Source of the DNA: Verrucomicrobia bacterium IMCC26134
GTDB lineage: Bacteria > Verrucomicrobiota > Verrucomicrobiia > Opitutales > Opitutaceae
Reading direction: 5' to 3'
NCBI GenBank assembly: GCA_000972765.1
Contig: CP011265.1
Coordinates: forward strand, 2,217,501 to 2,281,500
Length of the DNA: 64,000 nt
Shown here: positions 1 to 8,092 of the stretch, in pieces
Layout: each line of letters starts with the position of its first letter
How positions within the stretch are numbered: the first letter of the stretch is position 1
Made by a program: the position numbers and the translations under genes
Notes under the pieces: model-generated
Database searches by the model: none
What the model was told of the DNA's origin: nothing
The model's input: only the letters and a program-made list of their open reading frames with translations

Positions 1-422
1 GAGCTGACATTAACGATCGAGCCTGAGTCACGCGCCTGTAAATCTCGCAAGCCGAGCCGGGCCAGGCGCAAAGTGGCCTGCAGCATATCTTCGATCTGAC
101 GGTGCCACAGCCCGGCGACGGCGCGAGCGGCGTCAGCGAAAACGCCATAGCGGGCTTGGTTGATGATCAGCGCGAAACCACCCGCTTCGCCCGAGGCACG
201 CGCATAGGCGGCCTCGGCTGCGTCCCCATCGGAAAGGTCCAGTGCGACCGCCGTGAAACCATCGCGTCCCGCAAACGGAGCGGGTCGGGAGACATCACGC
301 GCAGTGCCCCAGACGCGCACCCCAGCCGCGAGCAGGCCCTCGGCGAAAGCGCGCCCCAGGCCGGCGCTGACAACGGTGATGAACGCGGTTGGGTATCGCG
401 ATGCGAGCAGTTCAGACGGCAT
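1..422 (-). CDS. short-chain dehydrogenase/reductase (SDR), C-terminus beyond window
   Basis: The reverse frame is open from an ATG at 422 to the window edge, giving about 140 residues of an SDR Rossmann domain. Seen: a glycine-rich loop (SAGLGRAF), a conserved Asp in ALDLSD, the LIINQARYG segment where SDRs usually have NNAG, and a GSIVNVS strand before the missing catalytic Ser-Tyr-Lys region. It lies 14 bp downstream of a ketosynthase gene on the same strand. By context it may be the ketoacyl-ACP reductase of this small fatty-acid/polyketide operon (inference). The NNAG position is unusual (NQAR), so it could be a divergent or non-reducing member. The active site cannot be checked because it lies outside the window. 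Confidence 0.7.
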   Translation of the reverse strand, partial: MPSELLASRYPTAFITVVSAGLGRAFAEGLLAAGVRVWGTARDVSRPAPFAGRDGFTAVALDLSDGDAAEAAYARASGEAGGFALIINQARYGVFADAARAVAGLWHRQIEDMLQATLRLARLGLRDLQARDSGSIVNVS

Positions 423-436
423 TGATAAGGAATCGG

Positions 437-1699
437 TCAAGCTACGCGACGCAGGGCCACACAGACGTTGGCCCCGCCGAATCCACTGCTGTTGTTTAAA
501 ACGATGGCGGGAGCGACTGAGGAGGTGGTGCGCACGATATTGAGCCCGGCGCACTCGGGATCGAGTTCGCTGATGTGCGCGGACCCTGGCGTAAAACCAC
601 TGCGGATCGCCAGCGCACAAAATGCAGACTCCATCGCACCGGCGAGAGAAAGACCGTGGCCGGTGAGGGCTTTGGTGCTGCTCACGGCGACGCGCGAGGC
701 GTGCTCCCCGAGCACGGCGCGAAGGGCTCTGCATTCGGAAACATCGCCAATGGGAGTGGAGGTGGCGTGAGCGTTGATGTAATCGATCTGGGCTGCTTTG
801 AGGCCCGAATCGGTCAGGGCGCGCCGCATGGCTTGGGCGAGACCGAGGCCCTCCGGATGGGAAATGGCTACGTTATGGCCATCCGAGGCCTGACCCCAGC
901 CGAGCACCTCGGCATAGGGCGTGACTCCACGCCGCATCACCTCCGCTTCGCTCTCCAGAACGAGCACGGCGCCGCCGCCGGTTCCGACAAAACCATCGCG
1001 GCCCTTGTCGAACGGGCGTGAAGCGGTCTCGGGATCGGGATTGAGGGACAGGGCGCGCATGGAGGCAAAAGGCAGGATGGTATCGGCGTCGCCATCTTCG
1101 GCACCGACCACAAACATGCGTTTTTGCCGTCCCCATTTGATTTCATCGCAGGCGAAACCCAGCGCATGGGCAGAGGAAGCGCAGGCGGAGGAGAAGCCGG
1201 TCGAGGCCCCTTTGATTTTAAACTGAGCGACGAGGTTGAACTGCACCGTGCCGGCGATGCTGGCGACCACGCCCAAGGGAGGGCAGCGCATCGGACCGAG
1301 CTCGTGGAGGCGGTTGAGATACCGCGTCATGATACCGGGCGAACCGGCCGACGCGGCGTAGAGGCCGGTATCTTCATTGGAGACATCTTCCGGCTGGAGG
1401 CGGGCGTCAGCCACAGCCTGCTGCATCGCGCAAAGGGCATAGAGGGCGTTGGGGCCGAGGCTGCGCAAGACCTCGCGCTTCACGTAGTAGGGAGCGGGGA
1501 TGGTCCAGTCTTCGGCATCAGGTGCGGAGGTCGTGAACTCGCGCACCGGCGCGGCAACTTTGACCGGAATGCTATCCTTTTGAAAGGGCGGATAGGTAAT
1601 GAGGCCGTGCCGCAGTTCGCGCAGGCTCGTCTCCACGCAAGAGGCATCGTTGCCAATACTGGTTATGAAACCAAGGCCGGTGATAAATACTCGGGACAT
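437..1699 (-). CDS. beta-ketoacyl-ACP synthase (KAS I/II, FabF-like)
   Basis: This 420-residue thiolase-fold condensing enzyme joins acyl-ACP to malonyl-ACP. The Cys-His-His set and Lys are visible: Cys173 in SSACASSAH, His311 in INAHATSTPIGD, and Lys343/His348 in STKALTGHG. Length matches the FabF family. An upstream ATG at 1717 is possible, but MSRVFITGLGF is the standard KAS N-terminus, so 1699 was chosen. It sits between an ACP-dehydratase fusion (upstream, 47 bp) and an SDR (downstream, 14 bp), all on one strand, which forms a dedicated elongation operon. The product is unknown; similar sets occur in aryl-polyene and other specialised lipid clusters (family knowledge), but no other marker of such a cluster is in view. 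Confidence 0.88.
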   Translation of the reverse strand: MSRVFITGLGFITSIGNDASCVETSLRELRHGLITYPPFQKDSIPVKVAAPVREFTTSAPDAEDWTIPAPYYVKREVLRSLGPNALYALCAMQQAVADARLQPEDVSNEDTGLYAASAGSPGIMTRYLNRLHELGPMRCPPLGVVASIAGTVQFNLVAQFKIKGASTGFSSACASSAHALGFACDEIKWGRQKRMFVVGAEDGDADTILPFASMRALSLNPDPETASRPFDKGRDGFVGTGGGAVLVLESEAEVMRRGVTPYAEVLGWGQASDGHNVAISHPEGLGLAQAMRRALTDSGLKAAQIDYINAHATSTPIGDVSECRALRAVLGEHASRVAVSSTKALTGHGLSLAGAMESAFCALAIRSGFTPGSAHISELDPECAGLNIVRTTSSVAPAIVLNNSSGFGGANVCVALRRVA

Positions 1700-1746
1700 G
1701 TGGCAAACCCCAACCATAACGCCGCCATCGCGCGCACCGCAAGGTT

Positions 1747-2667
1747 TCAGCTGGCGGAGGCCAACACGGGTTCGACACCCGAAGAAAGTCCCAGGCCCGG
1801 CACTTCCGCAACGGGGGCGATTTCATCCACCAAGCCGAAGGTCAAAGTAATCTCCTCCGCGACAACGGCCTTCTCCTTCTCGACATGGACATACCCCTCG
1901 AAGGTCACCAGGGGAGCCTTAATGCGTTTGGGCTTGAGTGTGAGCGTAAGCACATCACCGGGTCTGCACACCCGACTGCATCGCACGCCATCGGTAGAGG
2001 CGAAAAAGATCGTGCCGGCGTCCACTTTCTTGCCCGGTTCCTGCACCAGACCGCTGAGCAGATGGAAAACCCCGAGCTGCCCAAGCGCTTCCAACATGAG
2101 CGAGGCAGGCATGACCGGATTGCCCTTAAAATGTCCCGCGAGGAAAAACTCCTCACCGGTAATTCTGTAGGTGGCCGTCGCCTGTGTGGCCGAAACGGTC
2201 GCCTCATTGAGAAACAGGAACGGCGGCTGAATAGGCATCACCGCAAGGATTGCCCCGGCATCATACCGCTTGGGTGGCTTGGGCGGTTCGACTCCTCGGG
2301 CACGGCAATCGACAAAGGTCTTGATGTCACCAAGGGTGCGCAGCTCGCGCAGGTCGTTATTGGAAATGGTGACCAGCACTACTTCCTCCACGAGCATGAC
2401 GACCTCCATGATCGTGAGCGAATCAAGCCCCAGATCCTCGACCACCCGCAAATCCTCGACCCCATCGGCTGAAAGGCGCGCGCGCACCGAGGGGTCCACA
2501 TAACGCTCAACGATACCGAAAATGACCGCAGGCAATTGCGTTACATCCCCGGATTTGCGATACTCCAGGGCCGCCTCGACCGTGGCCGGCGTGCAGCGAC
2601 GAAGCGCTTCCCTGACCTGAACTTCTACGGCGGAGAAATCGAGAGACGGTAAACCAGTGGAAGACAT
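1747..2667 (-). CDS. acyl carrier protein fused to a FabZ-like hotdog dehydratase
   Basis: This 306-residue protein has two domains. Residues about 40-130 form an acyl carrier domain with the phosphopantetheine site DLGLDSLT (Ser83). Residues about 140-290 form a FabZ/FabA-type hotdog domain with His179 (AGHFKGNPVMPASL) and Glu193 (LMLEALGQ), the two catalytic residues of 3-hydroxyacyl-ACP dehydratases. The start at 2667 (MSSTGLPSL) is preferred over 2724, because the extra N-terminal residues look unconserved and run into the divergent promoter. It is the first gene of a three-gene operon with a ketosynthase and an SDR, so the operon supplies carrier, condensation, reduction and dehydration. 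A fused carrier and dehydratase is not the usual primary fatty-acid arrangement, which suggests a specialised acyl chain (inference). Confidence 0.8.
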   Translation of the reverse strand: MSSTGLPSLDFSAVEVQVREALRRCTPATVEAALEYRKSGDVTQLPAVIFGIVERYVDPSVRARLSADGVEDLRVVEDLGLDSLTIMEVVMLVEEVVLVTISNNDLRELRTLGDIKTFVDCRARGVEPPKPPKRYDAGAILAVMPIQPPFLFLNEATVSATQATATYRITGEEFFLAGHFKGNPVMPASLMLEALGQLGVFHLLSGLVQEPGKKVDAGTIFFASTDGVRCSRVCRPGDVLTLTLKPKRIKAPLVTFEGYVHVEKEKAVVAEEITLTFGLVDEIAPVAEVPGLGLSSGVEPVLASAS

Positions 2668-2713
2668 ATAGGGACAAAGCGCTATTGCATCACAGAACGA
2701 GTTAAAGACATTT

Positions 2714-2735
2714 TTCCGGTCCAATTCGACCGGAA
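2714..2735. promoter_or_regulatory. 8-bp perfect inverted repeat in a divergent promoter region
   Basis: Arms TTCCGGTC (2714-2721) and GACCGGAA (2728-2735) flank a 6-bp centre. The repeat lies between the ACP-dehydratase gene (start 2667, minus) and the glycosyltransferase (start 2817, plus), about 47 and 81 bp from the two starts. No T-run follows on either strand, so an operator or leader hairpin is more likely than a terminator. Confidence 0.4.
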
Positions 2736-2816
2736 CGCTTCATATCGCTCCGATTTGGACTGCTAAATACCAGACCGGCGCCAGACTCTCCTCCCTTTCG
2801 TCCAGCCTTCCCTTCT

Positions 2817-3992
2817 ATGTCCGAAACCGCGCCCAAGCGTCCGATTTTCATACTCACCCATGAGTTTGATCCGAGACGCGGCGGCATCGCCACTTTCTGC
2901 GAGGAAATCGCACTCGCCGCGCACGAAGCAGGGCATCCGGTCGAGGTCTGGACGCATCTTGATTCAGCAGGGAAGGGTCGGTCCTGGCCGTTTACGGTGC
3001 GTCGTCTCGACATGACAGGCACGCACGGTGTGTGCTGTCGGCTGGCCACATTAAAGGCCCTCATCGCGGGTCGGAAGCGATTGCAGGAGGCCACGCTCCT
3101 ACTTGCCGAGCCCGGCCCCATGATGGCCTGCTTTTGGCTGCTTCCTTTCATCGGGCTCCTCCCGCGAAGCCTGAGGCTTACGTTTCACGGTTCGGAAATT
3201 CTTCGCTTCCACGCCGATCCGTTCACGCGCCTGTTTACCCGTGCGCTTATCCGCCGGGCCGAGCGCATCAGCACCCTGACGGAGTATACCCGTGACCTGC
3301 TTTGCACCCGTTTTCCCGCTGCGGCAGGCAAGACAGTACTGACGCCTGGTGCCGTCCACAGCGCACCCCAACCGTCAGCCGCCGCTGGTTTGCCACCCTC
3401 CACGGGCACGAAGCGGCTGGTTGTGCTCACCGTCGGCCGTCTGCATCCGCGCAAAGGACAACTGCAAACCTTGCAGGCCCTTGCCGCGCTGCCTGCGGAA
3501 CTCCGCGATCAAGTGGAATACTGGATCGTAGGCCGGGCCAGCGGAGCCCATTACGAACACCAGCTCCAGCTCGCGGCCGCCGCCACCAAGCTGCGAACCC
3601 GGTTTTTGGGCGAACTTCACGAGGCGCAGCTCGATCTCGTCTACCGACGCGCCGATATTTTCGCGCTCACCAGCATAGACCATGGTCATAGCGTCGAAGG
3701 CTTCGGGCTCGTGTATCTCGACGCCTGCGCGCGGGGTTTGCCGATCGTAGCCCACCGTATCGGCGGCGTGCCTGAAGCCGTGGCCGATAATATTACTGGA
3801 TTGCTCGTGCCCCCCGGCCGCCCCGAAGAACTCACCGCCGCCTTCAAAAGTCTCATCACCGATCCGGTGCTTCGCCGGCGCCTGGCCGAAGCCGGCCCCG
3901 CCTGGTCACGAAAACACTCCTGGCAGACATCCGTCCGCGCGCTTTTTGAACCGGCCACCGCAGCCCCGCCAAGGGATATTAGGACGTTATGA
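2817..3992 (+). CDS. glycosyltransferase family 4 (GT-B fold)
   Basis: This 391-residue protein has the two Rossmann-like halves of GT4 enzymes. The N-terminal acceptor half begins with a glycine-rich loop (HEFDPRRGGIATF). The C-terminal nucleotide-sugar half contains VLTVGRLHPRKGQ and an E-x7-E type segment around EGFGLVYLDACARGLPIVAH. It transfers a sugar from an activated donor to a glycan or lipid; donor and acceptor cannot be read from sequence. It overlaps the next glycosyltransferase by 4 bp (ATGA), so the two are translationally coupled and probably act in sequence on one glycan, possibly a cell-surface glycolipid. Confidence 0.87.
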   Translation: MSETAPKRPIFILTHEFDPRRGGIATFCEEIALAAHEAGHPVEVWTHLDSAGKGRSWPFTVRRLDMTGTHGVCCRLATLKALIAGRKRLQEATLLLAEPGPMMACFWLLPFIGLLPRSLRLTFHGSEILRFHADPFTRLFTRALIRRAERISTLTEYTRDLLCTRFPAAAGKTVLTPGAVHSAPQPSAAAGLPPSTGTKRLVVLTVGRLHPRKGQLQTLQALAALPAELRDQVEYWIVGRASGAHYEHQLQLAAAATKLRTRFLGELHEAQLDLVYRRADIFALTSIDHGHSVEGFGLVYLDACARGLPIVAHRIGGVPEAVADNITGLLVPPGRPEELTAAFKSLITDPVLRRRLAEAGPAWSRKHSWQTSVRALFEPATAAPPRDIRTL

Positions 3993-5152
3993 AAATCCTG
4001 CTTATCCAGGATCACTTCCGCAGTGGCGGCACCGAACGACAGACGATCCTGCTCGCGAAGGAATTCTTCGCCGCCGGCCACGTCGTCGAAGTCATCTCTT
4101 TCCGCCCCGGCGGCGCGCTGTCCGGCACACTCAAGCCTCTGGTGGTAAACTTCCTTCAGCCCTTCGACACCGGCCTGAACTGGTTCGCGCCCGGACTGCT
4201 CGCCACCGTCCGCCGCAGCGCGCCCGACATCATCCTCTGCATGGGCCGCATGGCCAACTGCCAAGCCGGCCGGCTCGCCCGCGCCCTCCCCTCCGCCACC
4301 GTCGTAGCCACCATGCGCACAGGCAAAGCCCTCCCTTGGCTCTACCGACAGGGTTTGGACTCGGTCGCTCATGTCGTCGCGAACAGCCGGGAATCCGCCG
4401 CGCTCCTGACGCACACCTACGGAGTGCCGGCGAGGAAGGTCTCCGTCATCCACAACGCCCTCCTGTTTCCATCCGAACCAGACGGCGGACAACTCGCCGG
4501 GGCGAGCGCGCCCACCGCAGCGAGCTCGTTACGCGCCAGGTTCGGAGCATCAGCCGACACGGTGGTTCTGCTCTGTGTCGGCATGTTTCGTCCTGAAAAA
4601 AATCAGGCCGCGCTTATCCACCTCGCGGCCGCACTGGCCCGCCGGTCAACAGCAACAGCGGACGTCGCTCCCCTGCCCGACTGGCAGTTGTGGCTGGGCG
4701 GTGAAGGCTCCGAGCGCGCCGCCTGCATCCGCCTGGCGGATACCCTCGGCATCGCTCAACAGGTTCGTTTTACAGGTTTACTGGCCGATCCAGCCGCCGC
4801 CTACCGCGAGGCCGATCTGGCCGTGCTGGCATCCCGCGCCGAATCGCTTTCCAATTTCCTCATCGAGGCTCAGGCCCACGGCCTGCCTGTCATCGCCTAC
4901 GAAGCTGGCGGGGTGCGAGAATGCTGCCGCCCCGGCATCACAGGAGACATAGTGCCGGCCGGCGATGCCGAGGCTTTCATCGGCGCATGGATCGGCTGGC
5001 TCCGCGATGCCGCCCGCCGACGCTCGGTCGCGTCGCTCGCCCGGGAGTTTGCCCGCGAGGCTTTTCACCCTGCCCGCAATGCCGCCGCCTACCTGTCACT
5101 GTTTCAATCGCTACGCGCTTCAAGTTACAGCAAGCCAGTCAAAAGCGCTTAA
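3989..5152 (+). CDS. glycosyltransferase family 4 (GT-B fold)
   Basis: This is a 387-residue GT4 protein. Its N-terminus KILLIQDHFRSGGTERQT carries the Gly-Gly-x-Glu/Thr loop typical of the family. The C-terminal half has VLLCVGMFRPEKNQ and SRAESLSNFLIEAQAHGLPV, the donor-binding and E-x7-E regions. The ATG overlaps the TGA of the preceding glycosyltransferase, indicating coupled expression. The substrate is unknown. lspA follows at once, but that link looks incidental. Confidence 0.87.
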   Translation: MKILLIQDHFRSGGTERQTILLAKEFFAAGHVVEVISFRPGGALSGTLKPLVVNFLQPFDTGLNWFAPGLLATVRRSAPDIILCMGRMANCQAGRLARALPSATVVATMRTGKALPWLYRQGLDSVAHVVANSRESAALLTHTYGVPARKVSVIHNALLFPSEPDGGQLAGASAPTAASSLRARFGASADTVVLLCVGMFRPEKNQAALIHLAAALARRSTATADVAPLPDWQLWLGGEGSERAACIRLADTLGIAQQVRFTGLLADPAAAYREADLAVLASRAESLSNFLIEAQAHGLPVIAYEAGGVRECCRPGITGDIVPAGDAEAFIGAWIGWLRDAARRRSVASLAREFAREAFHPARNAAAYLSLFQSLRASSYSKPVKSA

Positions 5153-5205
5153 AAAGTTGCGCTTCCCTTCACCCGCCTCGCACGACTAGTTTCTGCGCTC
5201 TTCGC

Positions 5206-5772
5206 TTGGAAATCCCACTCACAGCCATAAAGCCCGACGATCCCGTCTCCCCTCCACTCGCTCCGCGTCCGGCCTTTTCCGAACGCGTGACCGCCTATGG
5301 TGTCCTCTGGGGCGTCGGTTTGGCCGTTTATGCCTTTGATCAGGTCTCCAAAATCTGGATCTCCGCGACCCTGAACTTTCCAACCTACTGGCCGGAGGAG
5401 GGCGCCATCACCGTGGTCAACGGTTTCTTCTACCTCGTGCACGTGGGTAACACCGGCGCCGCCTGGAGTCTTTTTACCGGTAAAAGCGGATTCCTGGCCC
5501 TGCTCGCCGCCATCACCCTGCTAGGCATTTATTACGGCAGGCACCACCTCGGTTTACGCGCCAAACAAGCGCAGCTCGCCTTCGGTCTGCTGTGCGGAGG
5601 CATTGTCGGCAACTTCACCGATCGGCTCATGCACGGACATGTGATCGACTTCCTCGACTTTCACTTCGGCAGCTACATCTACCCGACCTTCAATATCGCG
5701 GACGCGGGCATTTGCGTAGGTGTGCTGCTCTACCTCTGGCATTCCTGCCGCGCACCCGTTCCGTCTGCTTAA
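5206..5772 (+). CDS. lspA: signal peptidase II (lipoprotein signal peptidase)
   Basis: This inner-membrane aspartyl protease cleaves the signal peptide of lipidated prolipoproteins. About 188 residues with four predicted membrane segments are seen. Both catalytic aspartate motifs are present: GNFTDRLMHG (Asp of NxxDR) and FNIADAGICVG (Asp of FNxAD), plus VIDFLDFH. There is no ATG in frame near the N-terminus. A TTG at 5206 is chosen because it gives a normal length with a short cytoplasmic lead before the first membrane segment (AYGVLWGVGLAVYAFDQVSK). A GTG at 5287 would also leave the core intact. The function call is firm; the start is not. Confidence 0.88.
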   Translation: MEIPLTAIKPDDPVSPPLAPRPAFSERVTAYGVLWGVGLAVYAFDQVSKIWISATLNFPTYWPEEGAITVVNGFFYLVHVGNTGAAWSLFTGKSGFLALLAAITLLGIYYGRHHLGLRAKQAQLAFGLLCGGIVGNFTDRLMHGHVIDFLDFHFGSYIYPTFNIADAGICVGVLLYLWHSCRAPVPSA

Positions 5773-5801
5773 GCGTCCCTCCCCCCCTCGCCTCCACCAC
5801 C

Positions 5802-6743
5802 ATGAGCACCGGGACCGTCGCCGTCGTCGATATCGGCAGCAACTCCATCAAGGTTCTGGTCGTGCACCGCCTGGCCGACGGATACTACGAGTCGCTCAAA
5901 AACAAGACCGTTGATGCCCGCATCAGTGCCGGCATCAACGGTGCGTTCCCACGTCTCTCCGAAGAGGGCATGGCGCGCGGTCTGGAGGCCATCGTGGCTT
6001 TGCTGGAGATGGCTGCCCCCTTCGCACCGGTGCACACCATGCTCGTCGCCACCAGCGCCGTGCGCGACGCGGCCAATGGCGACGAGTTCCGCGCACGCGT
6101 GCTCGCAGCCACCGGTCACCCCGTGCGGTTGCTGACCGGCGACGAGGAGGCGAACTTCATCGGGCGCGGCCTGACCTGCGACCCCGCCCTGACCCACTTG
6201 CGCGATTTTTACGTGTGCGACCTCGGAGGCGGCAGTCTCGAATGCCTGGCCTTCCATGAACGCCGCATCACCCAGGCGCTAAGCATCCGCCTCGGCTGCG
6301 TGCGCATGACGGAAAAATTTGTCTGCGACTCCTCCGCGCCGCTCGAATCAGACGCCGCGGTCGGTCTCGCGCTCTACACCAAACAAGAGCTCAAAAAGAG
6401 CGGATTCAGGTTTGATCTGCCCGCGCCGGCCGAGGCGGTGTTCACCGGCGGCACCGTCACCAGTATTCGTCTTATCAAGGCCGCCCGCCATGGCGTCGCA
6501 CTTGAGGATACACCCACCACCGTGCCAGTGACCACGCTTTCGGCGCTGATCGACGAACTCGCACCTCTGACGCTGGATGAACGCCGCGCCGTGCCGGGGA
6601 TGCCCGTCGCCCGCGCCGATGTTTTCCCCGCCGCGCTGGTCACCCTGCTCGCGTTGACCGAGACCGCCGGTCTGACGCGTTTCCACCATTCGCTCTACAA
6701 CCTGCGCTGGGGCATCGCCGCCGACCTGCTCGACTCGGTTTAA
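5802..6743 (+). CDS. Ppx/GppA family phosphatase
   Basis: This 313-residue protein has the ASKHA fold of exopolyphosphatase/guanosine pentaphosphate phosphohydrolases. The P-loop-like motif VVDIGSNSIK lies at the N-terminus and DLGGGSLE near residue 138, the two phosphate-binding signatures. Only the two-lobed catalytic core is present, without the C-terminal HD-like part of E. coli Ppx, which is normal for short Ppx/GppA proteins. It would hydrolyse polyphosphate and/or pppGpp; sequence alone does not decide. The start ATG at 5802 places the motif eight residues in. It follows lspA by 29 bp and converges on prfB. Confidence 0.85.
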   Translation: MSTGTVAVVDIGSNSIKVLVVHRLADGYYESLKNKTVDARISAGINGAFPRLSEEGMARGLEAIVALLEMAAPFAPVHTMLVATSAVRDAANGDEFRARVLAATGHPVRLLTGDEEANFIGRGLTCDPALTHLRDFYVCDLGGGSLECLAFHERRITQALSIRLGCVRMTEKFVCDSSAPLESDAAVGLALYTKQELKKSGFRFDLPAPAEAVFTGGTVTSIRLIKAARHGVALEDTPTTVPVTTLSALIDELAPLTLDERRAVPGMPVARADVFPAALVTLLALTETAGLTRFHHSLYNLRWGIAADLLDSV

Positions 6744-6766
6744 TCCGCGCCGGGCACCGGGGGAAC

Positions 6767-7909
6767 TCAATCCTCCATCTGGATGTCTTTGTTGCGATGG
6801 CGAGGGCAACCGGCACGCAACCAGGCCGTGATAAAGCGGTCGATGTCGCCATCCAGCACTCCCTGCGTATCGGAGGTCGAGGCGCCGGTGCGCAGATCCT
6901 TGACCATCTGATAAGGCTGCAAAACGTAGCTGCGGATCTGCGCCCCCCAGCCGATCTCACCCTTTTCACCATAGAACTTCTCCATCTCGGAGCGCTGCTC
7001 ATCCTGGCGCTTTTCGTAGAGGCGCGCCTTCAGCACGTTCATCGCGGCGGCCTTGTTCTTGATCTGCGAGCGTTCGTTTTGGCAGACCACCACGGTGCCG
7101 GTCGGGACGTGCGTGATACGCACGGCGGAATCGGTGGTGTTGACACCCTGTCCGCCTTTGCCTGAGGAACGGTAAACGTCGATGCGCAGCTCGCTCTCGG
7201 GGATATCGATTTTAATCTCGTCAGTGATCTCAGCGATGACGTCGACCGCGCAAAACGAGGTGTGACGGCGGGCGTTGGAATCGAAGGGCGAGATGCGCAC
7301 GAGACGGTGCACGCCACGCTCGGCCTTGCAGTAGCCGTAGGCGTTTTCACCCTTGATCAGGATGGTGGCCTTGCTGATGCCGGCGGTATCGCCCGGCTGC
7401 ACATCCATGAGCTCGGTCGCGAAACCGCGACGCTCGGCCCAGCGCGAATACATGCGAAACATCATATCCGCCCAGTCGTTGGACTCAGTGCCTCCCGCTC
7501 CGGCCTGGATGGAGAAGATGGCATTGTTGCGATCGAACTGGCCGGTCAGGAACGCACCGATCTCCAGCGCATCAAGTTCGCCGAGCATCGTCGAGGCCTG
7601 GGTGGTCAGCTCGGCGCCAAACTCCGCCTGCTCGTCGTCGGTGCCGGCATCGATCAGCTCGCGCAAAGCGTCGAGGTCACCCAGACGTTTCACGAAGGCG
7701 TTGACGGGTAATACGGCGCGCTTGAGGGAGTTGAGCTTGCCGATGTGTTTTTGCGCACGCTCGTTGTTGTCCCAGAAGGCGGGCGCCCCCATCTGGGCCT
7801 CCATGGCCTCGATTTCGCGCAGCTTCTGCTCGCCATCGAGAAACTTCCAGAGGTGGCCGGCGCGTTTCTTGATGTTATCGATCTGATCGAAGGTTTCGGG
7901 GGCGATCAT
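6767..7909 (-). CDS. prfB: peptide chain release factor 2
   Basis: RF2 releases the peptide at UGA and UAA stop codons. This is a 380-residue protein with the tripeptide anticodon SPF ([13 protein letters not shown]) and the catalytic loop GKGGQGVN. In E. coli RF2 an in-frame UGA near codon 26 needs a +1 frameshift. Here the corresponding stretch ([10 protein letters not shown]) reads straight through with no stop, so that autoregulation is absent. The start [10 protein letters not shown] at 7909 matches RF2 N-termini better than the upstream ATG at 8008. A terminator-like hairpin lies in its leader at 7959-8002. Confidence 0.95.
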   Translation of the reverse strand: MIAPETFDQIDNIKKRAGHLWKFLDGEQKLREIEAMEAQMGAPAFWDNNERAQKHIGKLNSLKRAVLPVNAFVKRLGDLDALRELIDAGTDDEQAEFGAELTTQASTMLGELDALEIGAFLTGQFDRNNAIFSIQAGAGGTESNDWADMMFRMYSRWAERRGFATELMDVQPGDTAGISKATILIKGENAYGYCKAERGVHRLVRISPFDSNARRHTSFCAVDVIAEITDEIKIDIPESELRIDVYRSSGKGGQGVNTTDSAVRITHVPTGTVVVCQNERSQIKNKAAAMNVLKARLYEKRQDEQRSEMEKFYGEKGEIGWGAQIRSYVLQPYQMVKDLRTGASTSDTQGVLDGDIDRFITAWLRAGCPRHRNKDIQMED

Positions 7910-7958
7910 GGTGAAAATGAAAAAGAGTGATGTGCAGGGCTGCGACGAGGAGGCGCAA

Positions 7959-8002
7959 ACAAAAAGCCCCGGCCAACCCCAACCGATGCCGTGCGCCGAG
8001 GC
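7959..8002 (-). promoter_or_regulatory. terminator-like hairpin upstream of prfB (possible attenuator)
   Basis: Read on the minus strand, GCCTCGGC (8002-7995) can pair with GCCGGGGC (7973-7966; seven Watson-Crick pairs and one G-U), followed directly by TTTTTG. It is about 50 nt before the prfB start and no minus-strand gene lies upstream for it to terminate. The 21-nt loop is long, so it is only a candidate. Confidence 0.3.
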
Positions 8003-8092
8003 AACCAAGACACCGCCTTATGCTCCGGCAATGCCTCAAGGACGGGATTTTATATGGCGTGCGGCGGTGGTAGCCGCATGCTACGCCAACCC

